A DNA stretch of 64,000 nt, from contig NZ_NPMS01000002.1 in NCBI RefSeq assembly GCF_002266285.1, positions 1 through 64,000 of the forward strand. Reading direction: 5' to 3'. A program made the position numbers and the translations under genes. The notes below the pieces were generated by a model that saw only the letters and a list, made by a program, of their open reading frames with translations, had not been told where the DNA came from and did not search any database. Below are positions 10,301 to 17,752 of this stretch, one piece after another. The stretch is from Virgibacillus indicus (GTDB lineage Bacteria > Bacillota > Bacilli > Bacillales > Amphibacillaceae). The number at the start of each line of letters is the position of its first letter. Within the stretch, counting starts at the first letter, position 1.

Positions 10301-10514
10301 AGTCACAATAGGTATCAATGGAACCCTTAGAAAAATCCTTCATATTAATTTCAACAAAATAATCCTCCGTGCCATGAACCGTTGCGGTCCAGACCTGGTA
10401 ATTTATATCATATAGCAGATCACTTACTCTATCTTGTTTATAATATTGCATTCCTCGCCTGTAAATCACAGATGGAAACAGTTTTTGGATATTAATATCA
10501 CTGATACTTTTCAA
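7344..10514 (-). CDS. ywqA: SWIM-domain SNF2/Rad54-family ATP-dependent helicase (YwqA/HepA-like)
   Basis: DNA-dependent ATPase of 1056 residues. An N-terminal SWIM zinc finger (CDCPAFDTFGSCKHV, about 69-83) is followed by a long bacterial SNF2 N-domain. Next comes the helicase core: motif I GGILADDMGLGKT (about 632-644), motif II LDEAQ, motif III SGTPIEN, and the C-terminal lobe with GGTGLNLTGAD and the arginine-finger motif VI GRAHRFGQ. All motifs look intact. Such enzymes remodel DNA-protein or transcription complexes. The start is a TTG at 10512-10514 with AGGTAGG about 11 bases upstream, somewhat far, so the start is less certain than the family. It appears to be monocistronic. Confidence 0.9.
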   Translation of the reverse strand: MKSISDINIQKLFPSVIYRRGMQYYKQDRVSDLLYDINYQVWTATVHGTEDYFVEINMKDFSKGSIDTYCDCPAFDTFGSCKHVAATLISIAHKDSGRPQALAAYDYQVTNRFINALTSIQQHDNANEILPDKAPMHVEYYCKWTYDKNIVIELKTGIKRCFVVKNAFEFLENVFQGNEHYFTKTFTYNPEIHYFLQQDLAIFEILYSILKNEQIYNGYMYYHYQGNANDKRSIVIPPLVVEELFEKITERDFTVETRDKSYTYVKVEKNTLPFTFSLSKNERNDLLLKMEEKLNVTYFKPYEMLFYEGIFYFPAKDQIPIIEEISKFSMSDLQLPITKNQADTFLSEVLPSLKKVGDVKISEKVTAEIIQVPLKAKMYLEVKADWIVGRLEYHYGDQRIDPFAGREENDVIIIRDVEKEQQIMRLIEHANFHYNGKELYIDADEEGMYEFLYSVLPLLDNHVELFLTSDIRGMIVENEPSPRTSVRLESSSNLLEIGFDIDGVDDSEINQIINAVIEKKRYYRLQNGALLSLEGEEFSSMKQFFDDFGIKQDDVQDGNVHMPVYRGTQVDELIETNKSYDPSFRKLLHQLKSPEDQVYELPENLQTTLRNYQHTGFQWFKSLSNYYLGGILADDMGLGKTLQSIAYIASEPSGNPHLIVAPSSVVYNWKNEFEKFAPDLSVAILTGTPLERQQKIAELQGVDVWITSYSTIRQDIELYRELTFQTLILDEAQYIKNYATKTSKAIREVKASRRFALSGTPIENSIDELWAIFQVILPGLMPKHREFKQLSNEKIAMMTRPFILRRLKKDVLKELPEKIESVSVSELTKEQKDLYIGYHRQLQVEAAQSMKESGFQQNRMKILAGLTRLRQICCHPALFIENYEGASGKLEQLMDTVRNAMENGKRMLIFSQFTSMHEIIIEKLKEEGIDYFYLNGQTPSRERVEMSDRFNNGERDVFLISLKAGGTGLNLTGADTVILYDLWWNPAVEDQATGRAHRFGQKNVVQVIRLITEGTIEEKIFDLQQKKRELIDQVIQPGETMLSSLSEEDVRELLSL

Positions 10515-10638
10515 AACACTAGCAACCTACCTTCTAAAATCTCATTACACCTATTGTAAACGAGAAAGAATAAGTTTTAAACCATAGAAGCTTTTTACAA
10601 GGGTGGGAAAACAGTCGCAATAATATACTCATAGGACG

Positions 10639-10678
10639 GATAATAATCGGCTGCCTCCAAGGCAGCCATCTTATTATC
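10639..10678. repeat. Long hairpin in the SNF2-bceA gap
   Basis: GATAATAA (10639-10646) pairs with TTATTATC (10671-10678), and inside it GGCTGCC (10649-10655) pairs with GGCAGCC (10661-10667), leaving a five-base loop. No U-run follows. It sits nine bases before the BceR-like site. Confidence 0.6.
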
Positions 10679-10686
10679 TCCTTACC

Positions 10687-10733
10687 TTACAAAACTGTAA
10701 GCCTCCTGAAAGGTAATTGCATACCACTATACT
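10687..10733 (+). promoter_or_regulatory. BceR-like operator and promoter of bceAB
   Basis: TTACA-AAAC-TGTAA (10687-10700) matches the BceR-family box TnACA-N4-TGTAA exactly. A -10 TATACT (10728-10733) lies downstream with a weak -35 (CTGAAA, 10706-10711), as expected for an activator-dependent promoter. The start codon is at 10783. Confidence 0.7.
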
Positions 10734-10782
10734 CAAAAACTTTTTACACTAAGTACAGATTAAAAAATATGGAGGTAACATA

Positions 10783-11535
10783 ATGAATCAATCTGTATTA
10801 CATGTTAAAAATTTAAATAAAATTTATGGCAAAAAAAATGAAAATCAGTTCCATGCTTTAATGGATGTGTCATTTGACATAAATCAAGGAGAGTTTGTCG
10901 GGATCATGGGGCCATCCGGTGCTGGAAAGACAACTCTTCTCCATGTTATCTCAACATTGGACAATGCAACAAATGGAACGATAGAAATTGCCGGAACAAG
11001 CATTACCAAAATGAAACAAAAACAATTGGCTGATTTTCGCTCTGAGCAGCTCGGCTTTATTTTTCAAGACTTTAATCTGCTGGAGAATTTAACGGTCTAT
11101 GAAAATATTGCACTCCCCCTCTCCTTACAGGGTGTGGCTTCACGGAAAATAAAACCCTCTGTCCATAATGTAGCAAAGAAGCTTGGCATTGAAGCAATCC
11201 TGGAAAAATACCCTGTTACAATCTCAGGCGGGCAGAAGCAGCGCGCCGCGGCAGCCCGTGCATTAGTACATGAACCGGCAATGATTTTAGCCGATGAACC
11301 TACTGGCGCACTTGACTCGAAAAATGCCAAAAGTCTGATGGAGGCACTGGTTCATTTAAATGAAAATCACGATACATCCATTATGCTTGTGACACATGAT
11401 CCGCTTAGTGCAAGCTACTGTCAGCGAATTTTATTTATCCAGGACGGAGAACTGTACAAGGAAATTCACCGAAAAAATTCAAGAACTGCATTTCATCAGG
11501 AAATCCTTGATGTTCTTGCGGAATTTGCCGAGTAG
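10783..11535 (+). CDS. bceA: BceA-type ABC transporter ATP-binding protein
   Basis: ATPase of 250 residues of a BceAB-type peptide-antibiotic resistance and sensing transporter. Walker A GPSGAGKTT (about 43-51), the Q-loop FQDFNLLENLTVYENI, signature ISGGQKQR and Walker B ILADEPTGALD are all intact and typical of the MacB/LolD/BceA branch. GGAGGT precedes the ATG. The permease follows after 15 bases. Members of this family work with a BceS-like kinase that lacks its own sensor domain and with the BceR regulator. Neither is encoded in this window, so this may be an orphan pair controlled in trans. Confidence 0.9.
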   Translation: MNQSVLHVKNLNKIYGKKNENQFHALMDVSFDINQGEFVGIMGPSGAGKTTLLHVISTLDNATNGTIEIAGTSITKMKQKQLADFRSEQLGFIFQDFNLLENLTVYENIALPLSLQGVASRKIKPSVHNVAKKLGIEAILEKYPVTISGGQKQRAAAARALVHEPAMILADEPTGALDSKNAKSLMEALVHLNENHDTSIMLVTHDPLSASYCQRILFIQDGELYKEIHRKNSRTAFHQEILDVLAEFAE

Positions 11536-11550
11536 GAAGGAGGCTTTTTC

Positions 11551-13407
11551 ATGTTATTAAAACTATCATTTTCCAGTATGCAAAAAAAGCTCAAGGATTA
11601 TTTAGTCCTATTATTCGGTCTTACAATTTCGATTGCAATCTTTTATATGTTCCAGACATTGGCACAAAACAAAGCATTTATTGAATCCAATGCGATGATC
11701 AGTCAGATTGTATTTATTTTTCATGTAGGATCATTTATATTAGGTGCGATAACCATCTTTTATATTTTTTACGCCACTTCATTTATGCTGACATTGCGGC
11801 AAAAAGAAATGGGTATGTATATGACCCTTGGTGCAAAGAAACGAAAAATTACCCAGCTTATGTTTTTTGAAACCTTTTTCATTGGGATTATCTCACTTGT
11901 TACTGGGATCTTAATTGGAATTGGGCTGGCTGCGGGTATTGCGGAAATTTTCATGTGGCAATTGAATTTTAGCGGAGATGGATTCGAAGCATTTTATATT
12001 TCTTCACTTATTACCACCGTTATTTTTTATGTCGCATTATTTTTCCTCACCTCCATTGTTAATGCGTGGCAAATAGGAAGAAAGAGTGTATTAAATCTGC
12101 TTCATGCTGATCAGAAACTTGACCAGATTAAAACGAATGGATTCAAAACATTTATCGGCGTGTTTTTTGCCATTATTTTAATCGGGATTGGATACTATGC
12201 AATGATGCATATGGCAAAATTAGCTGAATTCGGGATAATTATTGCAACGGTTACGATTATTCCTGGGACCTATTTAATCTTTATCTCGCTGCTCCCTTAT
12301 TTTATAAAAAAACTAAAACAGTCCCGGACATTAAATGAAAAAGGAATTAACTCATTCACACTTGGCCAGCTGCGTTTTCGTATGCAGCATTTAACAAAAG
12401 TGCTTGGAACTGTTGCAATGCTTATTGCCCTTGGCCTTGGTGCCATGACAGCAGGTATTTCTTTTTACCATAATATTGAAATCCAATCATCCATGTTTTT
12501 TGCTAACGATGTTGTTGTACACCAGCCTGGGAATGAGGATAAAAAGGTAATCGAGGCAATCGATTTTACTGAGAAAAACTCCTATCATTACAAAGTGGAC
12601 AATGAAGCGGTCTACTTTTTAAAGGAGGATCTGCTTGATAACCCGCCTGAAATAAAAAGTTATACGGAGGACTTCGAGCTGCCGAAGACAATTCGGGTAA
12701 ATGAAACATTGCCTGATGAAAAATATTCCTTATATGAAAACGAGAATACGAGTGAGCTTCCCGATGACTGGTGGTCAGCACTGTCTACCGAATTAAATGC
12801 CAGTTATCAAATGTTTGGCGGTATGGATATTTTTGTTTATTCTGCTGCTGAATATGAAAGTATACCTTCAGAAGAACTTCAAGTTATTTTAGGCAAGGTA
12901 GAAGATTTCACAGATTATCTCCCGCATCTGGAAAAAATCAATGACCATCAACTTGAGCTTGCTGAAGCCTATCGTGGAGAGAACGTGGAAGTTGTCGGAA
13001 CCAAATACAGTAACTATATTGCTTTTCAGGCAATAGCAAGTGGAACAATCTTCATGGGGTTATTTTTAGGAATCGCCTTCCTTATGATGATGGCGAGTGT
13101 ATTAATGTTTAAATTGCTGTCAAGCGCAGGCGCAGATGTCATCAGATACAGTATGCTTCGCAAAATTGGCGTTCGGAAATCCTTACTTGTTAAATCGATT
13201 TACAGGGAATTGTTTCTGCTTTTCCTCTTCCCAGCACTGGTTGGTCTGGTTCATGTAATTGTAGGGATGCAGATGTTTTCATTTATTATTATCGAACCAT
13301 ATGCGAAAATTTGGATTCCGATAAGCATATTCCTGTTAATCTACGGAATTTATTACTGGATTACCGTTCAAATGTATAAGCGAATTGTCCTGCCGAAAGA
13401 ATTTTAG
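11551..13407 (+). CDS. bceB: BceB-type ABC transporter permease
   Basis: Permease of 618 residues with the BceB architecture. FtsX-like spans occupy the first 300 residues and a large extracellular domain covers about 310-500. It is rich in acidic residues and is the part that recognises peptide antibiotics in this family. A final FtsX-like block of three spans follows (YIAFQAIASGTIFMGLFLG onward). Usual BceB length is 600-660. It pairs with BceA upstream and probably confers resistance to cell-wall peptides such as bacitracin or lantibiotics by target protection. The ligand cannot be read from sequence. Confidence 0.88.
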   Translation: MLLKLSFSSMQKKLKDYLVLLFGLTISIAIFYMFQTLAQNKAFIESNAMISQIVFIFHVGSFILGAITIFYIFYATSFMLTLRQKEMGMYMTLGAKKRKITQLMFFETFFIGIISLVTGILIGIGLAAGIAEIFMWQLNFSGDGFEAFYISSLITTVIFYVALFFLTSIVNAWQIGRKSVLNLLHADQKLDQIKTNGFKTFIGVFFAIILIGIGYYAMMHMAKLAEFGIIIATVTIIPGTYLIFISLLPYFIKKLKQSRTLNEKGINSFTLGQLRFRMQHLTKVLGTVAMLIALGLGAMTAGISFYHNIEIQSSMFFANDVVVHQPGNEDKKVIEAIDFTEKNSYHYKVDNEAVYFLKEDLLDNPPEIKSYTEDFELPKTIRVNETLPDEKYSLYENENTSELPDDWWSALSTELNASYQMFGGMDIFVYSAAEYESIPSEELQVILGKVEDFTDYLPHLEKINDHQLELAEAYRGENVEVVGTKYSNYIAFQAIASGTIFMGLFLGIAFLMMMASVLMFKLLSSAGADVIRYSMLRKIGVRKSLLVKSIYRELFLLFLFPALVGLVHVIVGMQMFSFIIIEPYAKIWIPISIFLLIYGIYYWITVQMYKRIVLPKEF

Positions 13408-13414
13408 AAGTAAA

Positions 13415-13447
13415 ATGGGCTGTCCTTGGAGACGGTCCATTATTTTT
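13415..13447 (+). terminator. Terminator of bceAB
   Basis: ATGGGCTGTC (13415-13424) pairs with GACGGTCCAT (13431-13440) using two G-U pairs, followed by TATTTTTAT. Confidence 0.65.
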
Positions 13448-13455
13448 ATAATGTG

Positions 13456-13609
13456 TGTTCAAAAAGGTGCCGAATTGGGTCTTGAAGATCGAGGCGGCGA
13501 AGGTTTGAGGACTGGACAAAGCATCACCGAATAGGTATCGCAGGCAGGAAAAAGTGCCTTTCTTTTCCAAGGATCGGTCTCCGCGTGTGTTGTGGTGACT
13601 TTTTGAACA
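13456..13609. mobile_element. MITE-like 154-bp inverted-repeat element, non-coding
   Basis: Perfect terminal inverted repeats TGTTCAAAAAG (13456-13466) and CTTTTTGAACA (13599-13609) enclose a GC-richer interior (GAGGCGGCGAAGG, GGATCGGTCTCCGCGTG) unlike its AT-rich neighbours. It has no transposase frame and no obvious target duplication. I recall similar sequences scattered in related Bacillaceae genomes, but this was not searched. It ends five bases short of the MFS stop codon. Confidence 0.55.
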
Positions 13610-13614
13610 TCCTC

Positions 13615-14802
13615 TTATACTGCTTTTTCCGCCCTTACGTAAAGATAAATATATAGAATCATAGATAGCATTACTGAAACCGCAGATGTTGCGTAAATCA
13701 ATCCATATCCAAACAGAAACGCAATTTGTCCGAATACTATTGCCCCAATCCCTATTCCCAAATCAAAAAACGAGAAAAAAGTAGCATTTGCCATCCCTTT
13801 TCGATTTCCCGGAGCTTTATCAACCGCCCATGCCTGCAGTGCTGGCTGGACGGAGCCAAATCCCAGTCCATATATTCCAGCCGCAATTAACATTGTTGTC
13901 ATGTCAGGCAGCCAGGAGAGTAAAATCATCGCAATAAAAATAAATAGCGTTCCTGGTAAAAATACATATAAATGACCTTTTTTATCATAAATTTTCCCGG
14001 CAAATGTCCGTGATATCATTAAAAAAATAGCATAAACAAGAAAATACAGCTCAATTCCATCAACATTTTGGTTTGCAGCATGCAGTGGCAGAAATGTTGC
14101 AATTCCCCCGAAAGTAAATGTAATAAAAAATAAGAGCAGCGATGGCTGAATTGCAGTTTTTTCAAAAATGTCAAATTTTATGGTAGCTGTATTGTGGGCA
14201 GCTTCTTCCACTTTTTTGTAGCGTATTTTAGTTGATAAAAGGAAAGCCACCAGTCCGCACGTTGCACAGATTAAAAACAACTGGGAAAACGAAATAACAC
14301 CAACTAATGTCAACCCAAGCGAAGGTCCAAATGCCAAGGCAATATTACCTGATAAGCCAAAATAACCCATTCCTTCGCCACGGCGCTTTGGAGGAATTAA
14401 GTCTGTGGCAATCGTCCCTGTCGCAGTCGTGGAAAATCCCCAGCCTACCCCTTGCACAACTCGAATCATTAATAGCAGCGCGATACCTGTCACCACCGAA
14501 AATGCTCCAACTGACAGGACAAAAACCCCCAGCCCAAACATATAAACAAAGCGTCTGCCCTTTGATTCCAGAGAATGTCCAGCATATGGGCGCATGATTA
14601 AAGCTGAAAAAGTAAATATCCCCACAATAATTCCGACAATCTGATCACTTCCACCGAGCTCCTTTACGAATAAAGGAAGTGTCGGCAACGTCATTTGAAA
14701 TCCAAGGAATATAAAAAAATTAGCCAGACATACAAGCACGAAATCGCGTGTCCATATTTTGTCTGGTTTAGATAAAGTCTGCGTATTTGATTGTGAAACC
14801 AT
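13615..14802 (-). CDS. MFS transporter (YwoG-like drug/metabolite exporter)
   Basis: 395-residue, 12-span major facilitator. The loop 2-3 motif (AGHSLESKGRR, replacing the usual GxLaDrxGrr) and motif C-like VVQGVGWGFSTTATGTIATD point to the drug:H+ antiporter branch, and PPKRRGEGMGYFGLSGNIALAFGP is typical of YwoG/YfkF-like proteins. The start ATG has AAAGGAAG upstream. It is transcribed alone. Substrate unknown. Its 3' end abuts the inverted-repeat element. Confidence 0.85.
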   Translation of the reverse strand: MVSQSNTQTLSKPDKIWTRDFVLVCLANFFIFLGFQMTLPTLPLFVKELGGSDQIVGIIVGIFTFSALIMRPYAGHSLESKGRRFVYMFGLGVFVLSVGAFSVVTGIALLLMIRVVQGVGWGFSTTATGTIATDLIPPKRRGEGMGYFGLSGNIALAFGPSLGLTLVGVISFSQLFLICATCGLVAFLLSTKIRYKKVEEAAHNTATIKFDIFEKTAIQPSLLLFFITFTFGGIATFLPLHAANQNVDGIELYFLVYAIFLMISRTFAGKIYDKKGHLYVFLPGTLFIFIAMILLSWLPDMTTMLIAAGIYGLGFGSVQPALQAWAVDKAPGNRKGMANATFFSFFDLGIGIGAIVFGQIAFLFGYGLIYATSAVSVMLSMILYIYLYVRAEKAV

Positions 14803-14871
14803 TAACGTCTTCCTTTCTTCGGTACTCGAAACATATTATACAGGAGTGCTGCATCAATTGGAATGACTTTA

Positions 14872-15603
14872 TCATAATTGCTGGATCAGTAAATATGCCC
14901 CTGTGAAAAACAAGAGCACATATGTCAGAAGGCGAAATAATTTCTGGTTTATCCTTCTAAATAGTAACTGTCCTGCGATCAATCCAATAATAACAAGCGG
15001 CAGCCCCATTAAACCAGAAATCCAAATCTCTCCCGAAGTTCCTGCGAATATAACCTGAATAATCAAGCTTACAAAATAAATAAACAGATAGAATGCTAAG
15101 GTTGTAGCACGTAACTTTTCCTTTGTTGTATCAGTTCCGGAAAAATACAATAAAATTGGCGGACCGGGCATGCCGATACTCGTTGTAAATACACCCGATA
15201 ATCCACCAACAGCAAAATCCCGGTTATCTGTCCGGGAAATGCGGAAATTAAGTATTAGCAGAGTAGTCAGCACTAAAATCAGGATACTGACCCCAAGTTT
15301 AAGTAATGTCATATCAATCATAGAAAATATGGTGATCCCTGCGGGCAGCCCGACAAGACTGCCAATTATAAACTTTTTCATAATCCCGGTATCGATGTCA
15401 TGCCTGATTTTCATAATCAAAGCACAGGAAATAACCAGCGACAGGATCAAGTTAATTTGTATCGCCTCTCTAGGTCCGAACATCAATAATAAAAATGGCG
15501 TGGCCATAATCGAAAATCCAAAACCTGTACTTGTTTGCAGTATGGAAGCAATCAAAATAATACAGCTGAATAAAATAAATGAGTCCAAAAAGTCCACCCA
15601 CAA
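14872..15603 (-). CDS. TauE/SafE (DUF81) family membrane permease
   Basis: 243 residues with about seven to eight hydrophobic spans and the two internally related halves of the TauE/SafE family (STGFGFSIMATPFLL near the N-terminus and VGGLSGVFTTSIGMPGPP in the middle). It is likely an exporter or importer of a sulfur-containing or other small organic anion. The start is uncertain. The open frame begins at a TTG (15601-15603) with a poor ribosome site, and a TTG six codons later has GGGTGG before it. Confidence 0.82.
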   Translation of the reverse strand: MWVDFLDSFILFSCIILIASILQTSTGFGFSIMATPFLLLMFGPREAIQINLILSLVISCALIMKIRHDIDTGIMKKFIIGSLVGLPAGITIFSMIDMTLLKLGVSILILVLTTLLILNFRISRTDNRDFAVGGLSGVFTTSIGMPGPPILLYFSGTDTTKEKLRATTLAFYLFIYFVSLIIQVIFAGTSGEIWISGLMGLPLVIIGLIAGQLLFRRINQKLFRLLTYVLLFFTGAYLLIQQL

Positions 15604-15637
15604 TATCTAAGTAATAGATTTAATAGTACCATAACGA

Positions 15638-15664
15638 AGAAAACCTGGGAAATGAATCCCAGGT
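15638..15664 (-). terminator. Terminator of sodC
   Basis: ACCTGGGA (15643-15650) pairs with TCCCAGGT (15657-15664). Read on the minus strand it is followed by TTTTCTT. Confidence 0.7.
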
Positions 15665-15674
15665 CAATTTTTCC

Positions 15675-16307
15675 CTATTCACCAATTACTCCACATGCAA
15701 TCCTGTCACCAGCATCACCAGAAGGCTGTGACTTATTATCATCTGCCTTAGAGTGAATCATCAGTGCTGTTCCACCTTCCTTATATAATGAATTATCCTG
15801 ATCTTTTTCCAATGAAACCATTTCCGCAGTTACTTCTTCGTTTACAGTTCCATCTTCGGCTACCTCAATATTTGGAAGGTCCCCTGCATGCGGTCCTTCC
15901 GGGTCATCAAAGCCATGATTGGCATCAGTTGGATTAAAATGGCCGCCTGCTGATTTAAAATCAGGGGGTTCACATGTACCGGTTTCGTGAATGTGAAAGC
16001 CATGTGTACCTGCCGGAAGATCAGTTCCTTCAAGCGTAATATCTACACCTGCTTTTCCTTTTACCAGGGTTGCAGTTGCAACTACTTGTCCGTCCGCATC
16101 ATTTAAGGAAACCAATACCTCTTCCTCTTCTGTTGCATTATCCGTTTGTTCTTCATCTGAATCCCCGGAGTTGCCACCATTATCCTGTTCCTCCTGGCTC
16201 TGATTATCCTGGCTTGTCTCATCCTGCTGTTCCTCTTCATTTCCACCACAAGCCGATAGCACAGCAGCAATTACTGCAATGAAGAGAAATAAAATCCAAC
16301 GCTTCAT
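15675..16307 (-). CDS. sodC: Cu/Zn superoxide dismutase lipoprotein
   Basis: 210-residue extracellular lipoprotein that dismutates superoxide. The signal peptide ends at LSACGG (lipobox), followed by a long Glu/Gln/Asp linker (about 22-65). The SOD domain then shows GFHIHETGTC (two copper ligands), GGHFNPTDANHGF and GPHAGDLPNI (bridging His plus zinc ligands), LMIHSKADD (fourth copper His) and GDRIACGVIG (Arg and the second disulphide Cys). All metal ligands seem present, unlike the B. subtilis homologue YojM, which I recall lacking a copper ligand. GGGAG precedes the ATG. Single gene with its own terminator. Confidence 0.9.
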   Translation of the reverse strand: MKRWILFLFIAVIAAVLSACGGNEEEQQDETSQDNQSQEEQDNGGNSGDSDEEQTDNATEEEEVLVSLNDADGQVVATATLVKGKAGVDITLEGTDLPAGTHGFHIHETGTCEPPDFKSAGGHFNPTDANHGFDDPEGPHAGDLPNIEVAEDGTVNEEVTAEMVSLEKDQDNSLYKEGGTALMIHSKADDNKSQPSGDAGDRIACGVIGE

Positions 16308-16504
16308 TTTATGTTAGCTCCCTTCGAAGATAGTTACAAGTATCTTTCACAAATGCGTGATGATTTAAACGTATTTACTGTAATCTCGTTCCTTATTCCT
16401 ATCAATAGTAAATTAGATTTTTTTCTTAAGAAAAATAGATTGTGGAAGGCTTCCATTTGACTTTTATTTATTGAAATTGGGGACGATTATCCTGTAGGGA
16501 CTCT

Positions 16505-16845
16505 CTACTGGACTTTTTATGACTCCTTCCAAGACAAACGGGCACATAGAAATGCCCTACTGGACTTTTCGTGACGCCTTTCAAGACAAATGGGCACATA
16601 GGGACGCGCTACTGGACTTTTCGTGACGCTTTCCAAGACAAATGGGCACATAGAGACGCCCTACTGGACTTTTCATGATGCCTTCCAAGACAAATGGGCA
16701 CATAGAGACACCCTACTGGACTTTTCATGATGCCTTCCAAGACAAATGGGCACATAGAGACGCGCTACTGGACTTTTCATGATGCCTTCCAAGACAAATG
16801 GGCACATAGAGACGCTCTACTGGACTTTTCATGATTCCCAAGTCG
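16505..16845. repeat. 52-bp tandem repeat array (about 6.5 copies)
   Basis: Units start at 16505, 16557, 16609, 16661, 16713, 16765 and 16817 (the last partial), each beginning CTACTGGACTTTT and containing CCTTCCAAGACAAATGGGC and ACATAGAGACG. The period is exactly 52 bases. Units 4-6 are nearly identical, while units 1-3 have drifted at a few fixed positions. A degenerate tail of an earlier unit lies just left of 16505. Stops occur in every unit and 52 is not a multiple of three, so it is non-coding. There are no unique spacers, so it is not CRISPR. It fills the 611-base gap between sodC and doxX. Confidence 0.95.
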
Positions 16846-16870
16846 AAGGGCGTTTGTCTGGTAAGGTATA

Positions 16871-16910
16871 GAAAAGGCTGATCCCACCGTTCGGCAGAAT
16901 CAGCCTTTTC
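16871..16910 (-). terminator. Terminator of doxX
   Basis: GAAAAGGCTGAT (16871-16882) and ATCAGCCTTTTC (16899-16910) form a perfect 12-bp stem, nine bases after the doxX stop on the minus strand. Confidence 0.85.
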
Positions 16911-16918
16911 TCTATATT

Positions 16919-17434
16919 CTATGCAACTGCAACTTCTTTTTGCTGTTTTTTATTTTTCAGAATTGGAGTATGATCTTTCAAGAATGGTATAACCCATCTG
17001 TCCAATCCGATTCTTCCAGCATTATAGCCAGCAACGAGTAGGAATACAGTGATTAAAACCATCTGTGCGTTTGTGCTTACTGTTCCACTGAAAAGAAATG
17101 CAAAGTTCATGGTGATTCCCATCAGTGCAGCAAAGTTTGTGAAAATACCTAGAATAAGTGCGATACCTACTAAAAACTCTCCCCACATTACCATAAAGCT
17201 GAACAATTCTGCGTTCGGCAATGCAACAGCTTCCAGAAACGCTGCCCACCAGCCTTGAACTGCCGGATGGTCTCCACCCGCTCCTGCAATTGCACCCTGG
17301 ATGAATCCACTTGCATCAAATCCTCCACTGGTGATTTTACCAAATCCTCCGGTTAACCACTGATATCCAATATAGATCCTAAGAAAAGTTAAAATCCCTG
17401 CTGCTGCTTTATTATTGCGGATAAAATTCATCAT
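16919..17434 (-). CDS. DoxX/DoxD family quinone-oxidoreductase-like membrane protein
   Basis: 171 residues with four hydrophobic segments. FLRIYIGYQWLTGGFGKI at the N-terminus and VMWGEFLVGIALILGIFTNF in the middle are the signatures of the DoxX family, which couples thiol or sulfur oxidation to quinones or acts in membrane redox balance. The ATG at 17432-17434 is preferred because AAAGGAG is nine bases upstream and directly abuts the earlier ATG. Two Rex-like boxes flank its promoter region, which suggests control by the NADH/NAD+ ratio. Confidence 0.82.
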   Translation of the reverse strand: MMNFIRNNKAAAGILTFLRIYIGYQWLTGGFGKITSGGFDASGFIQGAIAGAGGDHPAVQGWWAAFLEAVALPNAELFSFMVMWGEFLVGIALILGIFTNFAALMGITMNFAFLFSGTVSTNAQMVLITVFLLVAGYNAGRIGLDRWVIPFLKDHTPILKNKKQQKEVAVA

Positions 17435-17466
17435 GCTTTCCATCTCCTTTTATAATTCATTATCTT

Positions 17467-17484
17467 TTGTTCACTATTTCACAA
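17467..17484. promoter_or_regulatory. Second, weaker Rex-like site
   Basis: On the minus strand TTGTGAAATAGTGAACAA. The first ten bases and last four match the Rex consensus TTGTGAAATATTTCACAA. It lies 33 bases from the doxX start. Confidence 0.4.
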
Positions 17485-17550
17485 TATATTGTAAATGTAT
17501 TTCCTTGGTACATTTATATAATAGCATGGATTGTAATTATAAAAATACAC

Positions 17551-17568
17551 TTGTGAATCATTTCACAA
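17551..17568. promoter_or_regulatory. Rex operator
   Basis: TTGTGAATCATTTCACAA: perfect arms TTGTGAA and TTCACAA with the four-base spacer of Rex sites. It lies 117 bases upstream of doxX and 109 bases before the -35 of the divergent yhc operon, so doxX is the likelier target. Confidence 0.7.
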
Positions 17569-17676
17569 TTTGGTAACAAAGTTATGGCAAAAATTTGAAC
17601 AGGAAAATTCTAATGTGCATAAAGCCTGATGCTGCAATGTTTAGACCTTACTAAGAAATTGCATTCAAATAATCTA

Positions 17677-17727
17677 TTGACATCCCAAAAATATAACATA
17701 TACTGTATATATAAACATACACAGTAT
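17677..17727 (+). promoter_or_regulatory. Promoter and GntR-type operator of the yhc operon
   Basis: TTGACA (17677-17682), a 16-base spacer and TATACT (17699-17704). An inverted repeat ATACTGT (17700-17706) and ACAGTAT (17721-17727) covers the -10 and start site, where a YtrA/YhcF-type repressor would act. Confidence 0.65.
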
Positions 17728-17752
17728 AACAGTTAAAAGGAGGAAAATTGAT

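Noticed and set aside
13361-13570. 69-residue open frame on the minus strand across the inverted-repeat element
   Set aside because: It crosses the bceB end and the repeat element, has no ribosome site and no recognisable protein features.
16505-16845. CRISPR array
   Set aside because: The units are contiguous with no unique spacers, the period is a fixed 52 bases, and no cas gene is in the window.
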